This document shows positions 32,179 to 39,632 of a stretch of 47,641 nt of DNA, piece after piece (position 1 is the first letter of the stretch; the number at the start of each line of letters is the position of its first letter). Location: assembly GCA_944393715.1 (NCBI GenBank), contig CALYBB010000024.1:1-47641 (forward strand), given 5' to 3'. Origin of the DNA: an uncultured Alphaproteobacteria bacterium (GTDB lineage: Bacteria; Pseudomonadota; Alphaproteobacteria; RF32; CAG-239). The notes beneath the pieces were generated by a model. That model searched no databases, was not told the origin of the DNA, and saw only the letters and a program-made list of their open reading frames with translations. The position numbers and the translations under genes are program-made.

Positions 32179-32264
32179 TGTATAACATTATTTTATAAAA
32201 ATGTCAAGATTTTTATAAAACATCATAATTTTATATTGATTTTTATAATTTTATAGTTTATAAT
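32179..32264. promoter_or_regulatory. Divergent promoters with paired TTTTATAAAA palindromes
   Basis: Leftward: TTGACA (32207-32202), 17 nt, TATACA (32184-32179). Rightward: TTGATT (32236-32241), 17 nt, TATAAT (32259-32264). Two identical palindromes TTTTATAAAA at 32191-32200 and 32211-32220 lie exactly 20 bp apart and flank the leftward -35 box; two further TTTTATA copies lie to the right. Confidence 0.65.
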
Positions 32265-32286
32265 TATATAATATAAGGAGAAATCT

Positions 32287-32994
32287 ATGGATAACAATTC
32301 TATGCTTCATCATTGGTGCCGCTTTGTTCTTGAGGAAGGAATCGTGCCTCCGGTTATTATTCGCAAACTAAATGCCGTTGATTCCGATTTAAGTGAAAAT
32401 GGCGCTTTGCTGGCTAAGATTTTGAAAGAAAGAGAGAATTTTAAATGTCCGCAAGAATTGGCCAATCTTGGGGATGTTGAAGCGGCAGCACAGGCAGCTT
32501 TTTTAGGAGATCCGGAACTGACCTCATGGCTGGATGAGGCCGGAATGCTGCTTGATATAATATCCGTTTACGGTCGCGGCGACAGCCGTCTGTCTAGTAC
32601 CGGCGATGTTGTCGACGGTGCCTGCAAAAGCTTTATAAAATCATGCTATCTGGTTGCCGCAACTCAGAAAGACAAATACCTCGGACTGCCGCAAACACCG
32701 ATTTTGTTTCGCTCTTTGTCGGATGACGAACGTCAGCAACAGGCGTTTGCTCATTATCTGCAATATGACAGTCCTAAAAAATACGCTGCCAACAGTGCAA
32801 CAAGCTATGTTAGCTATCTGAACAGCCTGCTCAGGCAGTCCGGCGTTAATGTTAATGTTTGGGAGATTGATAATCCTCAAACTCTTAAAGAGCTCTCGCA
32901 ACATCTCCGCGCGAAAGGAAATGCCCAATCCCGTTATTGGATTGCTCTGGAAAGATATATGGATTTTTTAATTTTTAAAAACAGCGGCGCCTGA
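32287..32994 (+). CDS. Hypothetical protein with SAM-like helical C-terminus, 235 aa
   Basis: An acidic, soluble protein. The N-terminal half (CRFVLEEGIVPPVIIRKLNA, GDPELTSWLDEAGMLLDII) is unfamiliar. The C-terminal 75 residues (SATSYVSYLNSLLRQSGVNV, TLKELSQHLRAKGNAQSRYW, IALERYMDFL) resemble the helical domain found at the N-terminus of some restriction enzymes and tyrosine recombinases. No catalytic residues follow it, so it is probably a binding or regulatory protein. Strong promoter and AAGGAG ribosome-binding site. Confidence 0.5.
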   Translation: MDNNSMLHHWCRFVLEEGIVPPVIIRKLNAVDSDLSENGALLAKILKERENFKCPQELANLGDVEAAAQAAFLGDPELTSWLDEAGMLLDIISVYGRGDSRLSSTGDVVDGACKSFIKSCYLVAATQKDKYLGLPQTPILFRSLSDDERQQQAFAHYLQYDSPKKYAANSATSYVSYLNSLLRQSGVNVNVWEIDNPQTLKELSQHLRAKGNAQSRYWIALERYMDFLIFKNSGA

Positions 32995-33075
32995 AAATTT
33001 TGCCTGTTGTTCAAATTATTATTCTGCTTTGGCGCAACTATATTGGAAACAGCTAATTGACGAAAGGATAAAGAT

Positions 33076-33210
33076 ATGTGGTATGTTAAACTCAATGATA
33101 CCGTGTTACCGACACCCTATCAGAACTTCAGCGATTGTCTCAGGGAATGCAAACGTCTGCAGCGCCAGATGTGTGCCGTATTTACCGAACCGGTATTTAT
33201 TCAATCTTAA
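33076..33210 (+). CDS. Small protein, 44 aa, upstream of tag
   Basis: Too short for usual gene callers. An ATG with AGGATAAAG upstream gives MWYVKLNDTVLPTPYQNFSD then CLRECKRLQRQM and a short end. It lies 6 bp before tag and is probably co-transcribed with it. Three Cys are present but no recognised domain. Confidence 0.45.
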   Translation: MWYVKLNDTVLPTPYQNFSDCLRECKRLQRQMCAVFTEPVFIQS

Positions 33211-33216
33211 AACAAG

Positions 33217-33798
33217 ATGCAAGATTTTGTTGACGGGCGCTGCGGCTGGTGCGGACAAGATCCTTTATACGTCCGCTACCATGATGAGGAATGGGGGCGT
33301 CCGGTTTATGATGACGACACATTGTTTGAATTTTTGCTGCTGGAGGGCGCTCAGGCCGGTTTGTCGTGGATAACCGTTTTGCGCAAACGCGATGCCTACC
33401 GACAGGCGTTTTGCCAATTTAAGGCCAACAAAGTGGCTCAGATGACATCGGCCGATATTGAGCGGCTACTGCAGTGTAACGGCATTATCAAAAACCGTCT
33501 TAAAATCGCGGCGGCAATCCATAATGCCCGACTGTTTCTTGAAGTGCAAAAAGAATTCGGCAGCTTTTATGACTATGTTCTGTCGTTTTTGCCAGAGCAA
33601 AAACCGATTGTGCATCACTTTTCGTCTTTGAGCCAAATTCCCGTTTGTTCGGCGGAATCTAGAACCTTGAGCCGCGATATGAAAAAACGCGGTTTTAAAT
33701 TCTGCGGCCCGACGATCTGCTACTCTTTTTTGCAGGCCACCGGTTTTATCAATGACCATCTGGAAGGTTGCCGCTGCCGACAGACTTCTTCGGAGTAG
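33217..33798 (+). CDS. tag: DNA-3-methyladenine glycosylase I
   Basis: A 193-aa protein matching Tag in full: RCGWCGQDPLYVRYHDEEWG near the N-terminus (two of the zinc Cys), LFEFLLLEGAQAGLSWITVL, the base-flipping GLSW and RKR segments, and GPTICYSFLQATGFINDH near the end with CRC. It removes 3-methyladenine from alkylated DNA in base excision repair. Its last 50 bp overlap the convergent anmK gene. Confidence 0.92.
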   Translation: MQDFVDGRCGWCGQDPLYVRYHDEEWGRPVYDDDTLFEFLLLEGAQAGLSWITVLRKRDAYRQAFCQFKANKVAQMTSADIERLLQCNGIIKNRLKIAAAIHNARLFLEVQKEFGSFYDYVLSFLPEQKPIVHHFSSLSQIPVCSAESRTLSRDMKKRGFKFCGPTICYSFLQATGFINDHLEGCRCRQTSSE

Positions 33799-35083
33799 CT
33801 TGCGAAAAAGATGATTGCCAGCCTTTGGCGGCACGATTAACGGCATCGGCATATTGCACCAACGACACGGCAGAGGGATAAGCAATTCGGCCGCAAACGA
33901 TATCAGCGCCGACGGCTGTTGTTTCGGGAAGCTGCCATGGCTTGTTTTCTAGGCGATAACGCGCCATATCAGCAAACAAACGCGCCTCCATGTAATCACC
34001 AAAGGCAGAAAATCTGATTTGCGGCGCACTTTTGAATGAAGCCGTCAACTGATGAAAAGCCGCTTGATGTTCCGGCAAAACATAACCATTCCCCGCCAGT
34101 AAATCCGTTAAAGCTTCTTTTACAAGCGGATTTTTCCAGCCGCCTCCAAACAAGATAAACGACGATGGCAGGGAAATATCGTTCGGCAGGTTGGTCAATG
34201 CATAGACTGCTATATATGCGGCAAAATATTCAAAACTGCGAACGGCATCTTCCAATTTAATATTACGGGCTGCAATTTCGGCAAAAATCTGCTCCGTATG
34301 ATAATAAGCCGGATCGCCCGATTTGGGCAGCGGCGCCTCGTAATAGTGTCGACCGCAATCAAACATATATTGCAGCAACGACATATCCGGCCGACCGCAC
34401 CGCCCAATCCGACCGTCGCGATCATAAAGCTCTGTCGTATGGCGGCGGATATAGGCATCAATGTATTCGTTGCAGGGGCCGGCATCTGCCGCAATAATCG
34501 CTTTGCCGTCAATTACGATGCTAAAATTAGAGGTATTGCCGCCGTTATAATAACAGCCATCGCCTTCAATCATGGCAATATGCGCATTGTGCAGCGGTGC
34601 CAGCGGCGCGCCGTCAAAACCGGCCATCAATAGATCTGAGCGAAAATCATATACTACCGGAATGCCGGTTAAATCAGCCAGCATTTGCCCCGACCCTATT
34701 TGCAAGGTATAGGGCTCGGAGCCGTCACGACGCGCCTTGGACGGCGGATTATGGTCTAATGTTTTGCCATGAAATCCGATAGCGGTTATTGTTGATTTGT
34801 CAATTTGATTATCTTGGCACATTGCTTCAATACAAGCGGCGACCTGTCTGATATATTCATCATGAACTTTCCAGAAAAACGGATCGGATGTAATTTCGGC
34901 ACAATTTTTTTCCTGCACGCGGCGGCGTAAATCTTCAACCTTTGTCTGCATATCTTTACTATACGGTTTGGTATGGTTGCAAATGTCCGTCATGCGGCTG
35001 CCATCAAAATCGGTCAAAACCAAATCTATGGCATCCATAGAATTGCCTGTCATATTGCCGATAATTCTGTACTTTGTCATCAT
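33749..35083 (-). CDS. anmK: Anhydro-N-acetylmuramic acid kinase
   Basis: A 444-aa ASKHA-fold sugar kinase with RIIGNMTGNSMDAIDLVLTD at the N-terminus (phosphate loop GNSMD), TAIGFHGKTLDHNPP (catalytic region), QIGSGQMLADLTGIPVVYDF and a GGGWKN adenine-site segment near residue 325. It phosphorylates 1,6-anhydroMurNAc in murein recycling, fitting the two M23 endopeptidases nearby. ATG at 35083 or 35080. The 3' end overlaps tag by 50 bp on the opposite strand. Confidence 0.9.
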   Translation of the reverse strand: MMTKYRIIGNMTGNSMDAIDLVLTDFDGSRMTDICNHTKPYSKDMQTKVEDLRRRVQEKNCAEITSDPFFWKVHDEYIRQVAACIEAMCQDNQIDKSTITAIGFHGKTLDHNPPSKARRDGSEPYTLQIGSGQMLADLTGIPVVYDFRSDLLMAGFDGAPLAPLHNAHIAMIEGDGCYYNGGNTSNFSIVIDGKAIIAADAGPCNEYIDAYIRRHTTELYDRDGRIGRCGRPDMSLLQYMFDCGRHYYEAPLPKSGDPAYYHTEQIFAEIAARNIKLEDAVRSFEYFAAYIAVYALTNLPNDISLPSSFILFGGGWKNPLVKEALTDLLAGNGYVLPEHQAAFHQLTASFKSAPQIRFSAFGDYMEARLFADMARYRLENKPWQLPETTAVGADIVCGRIAYPSAVSLVQYADAVNRAAKGWQSSFSQATPKKSVGSGNLPDGH

Positions 35084-35205
35084 AAAACCCTTTTCGTTTC
35101 TGCTATATGCTAATTGAACTTCCGCCGTATTGTCAATATCAGAGTTAAATGCGGAAAATTATGATCACCGGCGATATTACTGTTCATTGATACTTCAGGG
35201 TATGC

Positions 35206-35244
35206 AAAAACACCCGCTGCGTAACTGCCGCGGGTGTTTTTATT
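35206..35244 (-). terminator. Terminator downstream of the flavodoxin gene
   Basis: ACACCCGC / GCGGGTGT hairpin with T-runs on both strands (TTTTTATTTT rightward, TTTTTG leftward). It closes the hydrolase-flavodoxin operon. Confidence 0.8.
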
Positions 35245-35261
35245 TTGTCCCTGTGTTTAGA

Positions 35262-35744
35262 TTACAGCCATTCGGCTGCCCAAATTTTGAGCTCATCCGA
35301 TGATACATTTTCCGGAAAACGTTTTCCGACAAAAACTTTTGCTTTGGGCGCCAAGGCCTGCATATTTTTACCGGAATCGCCAATCGGGCTCATGCCTGAG
35401 GTAGCAAACGGAACAACGGTTTTGCCGCTGAAATCATAAGCTTCCATAAAGGTGTCAATAATCGACGGCTCGCGGTACCACCAAACCGGAAAACCGACAA
35501 ACACAACATCATAAGCGCCCATATTTTCAACTCTTGAAGATATTGCTGGGCGGCAGCTTTTATCGTTCATCTCAACTGAGCTGCGGCTGTGTTTGTCCTG
35601 CCAATTTAAATCGGCCTCGGTATAAGGCTGCGCCGGAATGATACGAAACAAATCTGCGCCGGCTGCTTGAGCCAAACGCTCGGCGACCTGCTCGGTAACG
35701 CCGCTGGCACTGAAACAGGCCACTAATGCTTTTTTATTGCTCAT
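35262..35744 (-). CDS. Flavodoxin-like protein
   Basis: From the ATG at 35744 (AAGGAAAAAA ahead; the frame opens at 35798) the protein is 160 aa. The fold is clear: ALVACFSASGVTEQVAERLA phosphate loop, VVFVGFPVWWYREPSIIDTF and VVPFATSGMSPIGDSGKNMQ. Soluble and cytoplasmic. It follows the alpha/beta hydrolase gene by 17 bp and shares its MerR-type promoter. MerR-controlled flavodoxin/hydrolase operons usually answer to aldehyde or electrophile stress. Confidence 0.85.
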   Translation of the reverse strand: MSNKKALVACFSASGVTEQVAERLAQAAGADLFRIIPAQPYTEADLNWQDKHSRSSVEMNDKSCRPAISSRVENMGAYDVVFVGFPVWWYREPSIIDTFMEAYDFSGKTVVPFATSGMSPIGDSGKNMQALAPKAKVFVGKRFPENVSSDELKIWAAEWL

Positions 35745-35760
35745 GTTTTTTTCCTTTCTA

Positions 35761-36819
35761 TTATAAATTTTGTTTGAAAAATTGTTCAATCTTATCAAAC
35801 GGAATCACGTCCATCTTGTAATACAAATCGGTGTGATTGGCGTTTGGTATAATCATAAGCTCTTTGTTGGCTCCGGTCAGTTTTTTGAAAGCATCTTCCG
35901 AGAAATAGCGGCTGTGCGCCTTTTCGCCGTGGATCATCAAAACCGGATTTTTGATGGTATGGCTGTAAGCCAAAATCGGCTGCGTTATTAAAGACAAAGC
36001 TGAAGTGGCGTTCCAAGCGCCGTTAGAACCGATGGAACGTTTGTGGAAACCAAGCGGCGTTTTGTAAAAATTAATATAGTCTTTAACAAACTGCGGCTCA
36101 TCTCCGGTAATTTTATCCGGCAACGGCGCGGCTTTGGCATAAGTTCCGTTTTGGGCATCTTGCGTGCGCTGGTCATTTAAGCTTTTGCGCATTTTGTATA
36201 AGTCTTCTTCCGACATCGAATCGTTGTAGCCCCAAGCGGTAACACGAGTCATGTCGTACATGGTTGAAGTTACAGTGGCCTTGATACGTGTATCCTGAGC
36301 CGCCGCATTCAGACCAAAACCACCGAAACCACAGATACCAATGATGCCGATTTTTTCTGAATCAACCTCCGGCAGAGTTATCAGATAATCCACCGCGGCA
36401 CTGAAATCATCGGTGTTAATATCCGGAGAGGCAACATCGCGAACCAAACCACCGCTCTCGCCGGTAAACGATGGATCGAACGCTAATGTGACGAATCCTC
36501 TTTCGGCCATAGTCTGGGCATAGCGCCCAGAGACTTGCTCTTTTACCGCGCCGAACGGACCGGAAACGGCAATTGCCGGCAGGCGTTTTGCTTTTTTGTT
36601 TTTCGGCATATACAAATCGCCAACCAACGGAATGCCAAAACGGTTTTTGAAAATGACCTTGTGGGTATCGACCTTGTCGCTTTTGGCAAAGGTTTTGTCC
36701 CATTCTGTCGTCAATGGCTGAAGACCGCCAATATTCTTCTTCGGATACAAATAATGGGTAGCCACGGCGGCTACCAAAGCCCCGATGACTGCGGATCCAA
36801 AAATCGTAAACATCTTCAT
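35761..36819 (-). CDS. Alpha/beta hydrolase with Cys nucleophile (dienelactone hydrolase-like), membrane-anchored
   Basis: A 352-aa protein with an N-terminal membrane anchor (FTIFGSAVIGALVAAVATHY), then an alpha/beta hydrolase: LPAIAVSGPFGAVKEQVSGR, FVTLAFDPSFTGESGG, the nucleophile elbow GIIGICGFGGFGLN (Cys instead of Ser, about residue 163), and the acid/His end VLMIHGEKAHSRYF and PNANHTDLY. The Cys elbow and lid region are seen in dienelactone hydrolases and in stress-related alpha/beta hydrolases such as YcjY. It is first in the operon with the flavodoxin. Confidence 0.82.
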   Translation of the reverse strand: MKMFTIFGSAVIGALVAAVATHYLYPKKNIGGLQPLTTEWDKTFAKSDKVDTHKVIFKNRFGIPLVGDLYMPKNKKAKRLPAIAVSGPFGAVKEQVSGRYAQTMAERGFVTLAFDPSFTGESGGLVRDVASPDINTDDFSAAVDYLITLPEVDSEKIGIIGICGFGGFGLNAAAQDTRIKATVTSTMYDMTRVTAWGYNDSMSEEDLYKMRKSLNDQRTQDAQNGTYAKAAPLPDKITGDEPQFVKDYINFYKTPLGFHKRSIGSNGAWNATSALSLITQPILAYSHTIKNPVLMIHGEKAHSRYFSEDAFKKLTGANKELMIIPNANHTDLYYKMDVIPFDKIEQFFKQNL

Positions 36820-36858
36820 ATTATCCTCGCTTTTTAATTATATCATTTTATCGACTAT

Positions 36859-36889
36859 ACGATAATTCTTAAAGTATACTCTAAGTCAA
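36859..36889 (-). promoter_or_regulatory. MerR-type promoter of the hydrolase-flavodoxin operon
   Basis: On the minus strand TTGACT (36889-36884) and TATCGT (36864-36859) are 19 nt apart, the overlong spacing that needs a MerR-family twister. The spacer holds CTTAGAGTATACTTTAAG (36868-36885), an almost perfect palindrome of the AdhR/NmlR type. No MerR gene is in the window. Confidence 0.7.
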
Positions 36890-36998
36890 TAATTTTTTTA
36901 CTGATGCCGGATTTATTTTTTATTATCTTTTTTTATTATCTTTTTTATAAAATATTAATTGTTTATGGTTATCTTGATTATATTGTTATTATAGGGAG

Positions 36999-37955
36999 AT
37001 GAAGACTTTGTTTGATACTATTTATGATTTCTTGAACATTCTCTTTGCGGAAGAGACATTGTATCAATATATTGGGTATGCCGCCGCAATTGCAACTGTC
37101 GCTGCGTTTGCTATCCAAAGCGTAAGGATTTTGCTGACCAAAAATATTTCCGGTCTTTCGAGCTATATGTATATGATGTATAGTCTGGCGCTTATTTGTT
37201 GGTTTGCTTATGGCGTATTTATCGAAGCTTGGCCGCTGGCAATTTCTAATTTCATTACCTTTTTCTTTACGTTTACAATTTTGCTCCAGATTATTTATTA
37301 TGATGAAGAAGACAAAGTTGAGCGTCTCAGACGCGATAGTTTGACCGGTGTATTTAATTTGGATTATTACACCTCCTATCTGCCGGGGGTTGCGATTGAA
37401 GCGCGTGTTAAAAGTGAGCCTTTTTGCATTATTACGGCTAAAATTGCTAATTTGGAGGCTATTCACGAATCGATGGGCGGCAAATACAAAAATCGAGCTT
37501 TGAAGAGAACGGCCAAAGCGCTCGACAACGCTTTGCGCGGCGATGACTTTGTGGCGCGGATAGGTGATAATGAGTTTATCATTTATATTGCCAATCTGCA
37601 AAAAAATTCGGCTAAAAATGTTGTTTTACGCGTGTGGGAGTCTGTTAATGCTTTGGAAATCAGGAAGTCTGAAAAAGAAGCCTCTAAAGTTGAGTTATTG
37701 ATGGGCGTTTGCCGTTCCGATCTTGGTGGCACTCTTGAAGATTTGAGAACTAAATCCAGACAGGCCTTAGAGGAAGCCACAAGCAAAAGGGCCGTTGTCT
37801 TTTACGCTCCTAAAGCCGAGGCTGCGGCTAAGAAGAAAGATAGCACGGCTCCTTTAAAGAAAAAAGATCAAAAAATAAAAGAGGCTGACACGCTACAACA
37901 GGTTAAGGCATCCGCAAAAAAGAGAAAAGAAAAAGCCGCAACGAAGTCAAAATGA
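36999..37955 (+). CDS. PQ-loop (SemiSWEET) membrane domain fused to a degenerate GGDEF domain
   Basis: A 318-aa protein. Residues 25-100 form three transmembrane helices with the SWEET/PQ-loop pattern: IGYAAAIATVAAFAIQSVRI (the PQ-like IQ), KNISGLSSYMYM, WFAYG and N84. From residue 112 a GGDEF fold follows: RRDSLTGVFNLDYYTSYLPG and, at the active-site loop, RIGDNEFII where RxGG(D/E)EF is expected, so cyclase activity is unlikely. A Lys/Ala-rich tail (about 270-318) ends it. The SD AGGGAG is 1 nt from the ATG but 9 nt from a TTG at 37008, which may be the true start. It could be a sugar-sensing c-di-GMP effector or a regulator. Confidence 0.75.
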   Translation: MKTLFDTIYDFLNILFAEETLYQYIGYAAAIATVAAFAIQSVRILLTKNISGLSSYMYMMYSLALICWFAYGVFIEAWPLAISNFITFFFTFTILLQIIYYDEEDKVERLRRDSLTGVFNLDYYTSYLPGVAIEARVKSEPFCIITAKIANLEAIHESMGGKYKNRALKRTAKALDNALRGDDFVARIGDNEFIIYIANLQKNSAKNVVLRVWESVNALEIRKSEKEASKVELLMGVCRSDLGGTLEDLRTKSRQALEEATSKRAVVFYAPKAEAAAKKKDSTAPLKKKDQKIKEADTLQQVKASAKKRKEKAATKSK

Positions 37956-38029
37956 TATTATTAATGTGCGGATGGCATATTGAGGCGAAAGTATCGCAAC
38001 AGTATTTGAATGATAAAGCATTATACCGC

Positions 38030-39631
38030 TTACATTTGGTCTTTTGAAATATAATTTTCTTCGTAATCTTTTGAGGAATCAAGAGTGATGGCATCGACTT
38101 CGCTTTCTTTATAATAGCGTTTTATGTCATCAAAGTCGTCTATTGAATAGCTCAGTCCTACGGCGACGGCTGTCCGTGCGCAATCAATATTTTTGTTTTC
38201 GGTAATGAAATCTTTTTGATTCCTTTTAACATCGATAAGACGGAATCCTCGACAGCGCCTATAACCGAAATGGTCACCGCAATTTTTTTTGAGCCAGGCG
38301 GTTAGATCTTCCTCTATCAAATTCATGTAGAAAGCTATCGCCGAACCACCACCGCCAATAGCTAAAGGCACTGTTTCACGCCATTCTCTGGCGTGCGGAT
38401 CTCTTTCTCTATAGGTTGAAAACAGAACTTTTTTAAAACTTGTCAAAATCTTGTTTTTGTATTTTGCAACATCTTCATGTTGGCACTGTTTTATTTCCTC
38501 GACAACCAAATAGTCTTCTTCATCAGTTACAATATGGTCAAGGCTTTGAGCTGCAATCACTCTTTCTTTTTGCGCGACTAAGCTATTAAAGGCATTTTTA
38601 TAATTAAACAACGCAGACTGATACTCTTTGGTGCCCAAAGGTTCAACCTTTGATTTGAAAAAAGAATATATGATATTGCCAGCATCTTCTTTAACTCTGA
38701 ACGTGCAAATATCCAGCGTTCCTGCTCCGATATCCGAAACACAGTATAAGCCTTCGTGAGAAATATCGTTGCGTTTGATGTATGACTGAATTGACGCAAT
38801 AATCTCAGGTACAATATTCAAGGCCGTTTTATCTTCTTCCATAACAGGAGATTTAGCCGATATGTCGGAAAAAGCAGACAGATAATATGCCTCTTTTAGA
38901 ACCTGAAGAAACTTGGCATTATCGCCGTCGTTGTTAAATTGGACAGACGGTATGCCCAGATTTACCTGCCAGATGATATTTTTGTTTTTGACGATATCAT
39001 CGCGCCCATGTTTCTTGACAAACCAACTTTTAATATATCGCAAGACCAAAGCGATGTAGGCACGAAAATATATATCTGCATTTTTTTCGCTACGGATGAA
39101 ATTCAGCTTTAGGTTTGTACACGTATGGGGCTGTCCGTATTCAGGCAATGAAAAGATGCCGTTTTTTTCGCATAAATACGTCGGAAGGAGGTATTCTTCT
39201 CCAGTTATTCCGTATTTGCCAAAATCAACAATATAAAAAGCATCATTGTCTGCATAGACTTCTTTAATAACGGCTTTAGTGGTTGATGTTCCGACATCAA
39301 GCCCGATACATAAGTCAATATCTTCTTTTTTTGACGGGGTAAAAATATCTCTAAATCTGAATTCATTGGGCGGCGTTAAGGATTGGGTTTGAGTTTCGGC
39401 GGTGTTTTGTTCGCGGTGTTTCCAAAACCTTTTTGTAACGGTTTGTTCCTCAAGATACCTTTTGCCTTTTACTATTTTTTCGACCACAAGCGGCCGAACC
39501 TTTTTAATGCCGGCATAGTGCATGTTTTTGGCTTTATTTTCATCATCAACCAAGGCATGTTCATCACGCCCGAGCATTTTATTTTTCAGAGCACGCAACT
39601 TTGCCATATTTTCATCATCTAATATTCCCAT
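38030..39631 (-). CDS. Hsp70/actin-fold (ASKHA) ATPase paired with a SNF2 helicase
   Basis: A 533-aa protein with an N-terminal basic helical segment (about 1-100), then the ASKHA ATPase: phosphate 1 IDLCIGLDVGTSTTKAVI (105-122), phosphate 2 CVSDIGAGTLDICTF (297-311) and adenosine loop PLAIGGGGSAIA (422-433). The substrate-binding domain of DnaK is absent; the N-terminal extension takes its place. It starts 1 bp after the helicase gene stop, with the helicase gene first. The helicase-ASKHA association is not one I recognise as an established system; a defence or DNA-remodelling role is inferred. Confidence 0.78.
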   Translation of the reverse strand: MGILDDENMAKLRALKNKMLGRDEHALVDDENKAKNMHYAGIKKVRPLVVEKIVKGKRYLEEQTVTKRFWKHREQNTAETQTQSLTPPNEFRFRDIFTPSKKEDIDLCIGLDVGTSTTKAVIKEVYADNDAFYIVDFGKYGITGEEYLLPTYLCEKNGIFSLPEYGQPHTCTNLKLNFIRSEKNADIYFRAYIALVLRYIKSWFVKKHGRDDIVKNKNIIWQVNLGIPSVQFNNDGDNAKFLQVLKEAYYLSAFSDISAKSPVMEEDKTALNIVPEIIASIQSYIKRNDISHEGLYCVSDIGAGTLDICTFRVKEDAGNIIYSFFKSKVEPLGTKEYQSALFNYKNAFNSLVAQKERVIAAQSLDHIVTDEEDYLVVEEIKQCQHEDVAKYKNKILTSFKKVLFSTYRERDPHAREWRETVPLAIGGGGSAIAFYMNLIEEDLTAWLKKNCGDHFGYRRCRGFRLIDVKRNQKDFITENKNIDCARTAVAVGLSYSIDDFDDIKRYYKESEVDAITLDSSKDYEENYISKDQM

Positions 39632-39632
39632 T

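Noticed and set aside
32145-32286. CRISPR-like or iteron array in the AT-rich divergent region
   Set aside because: The TTTTATA repeats are short, uneven and lie within overlapping promoters; no spacers of constant length and no replication gene nearby.
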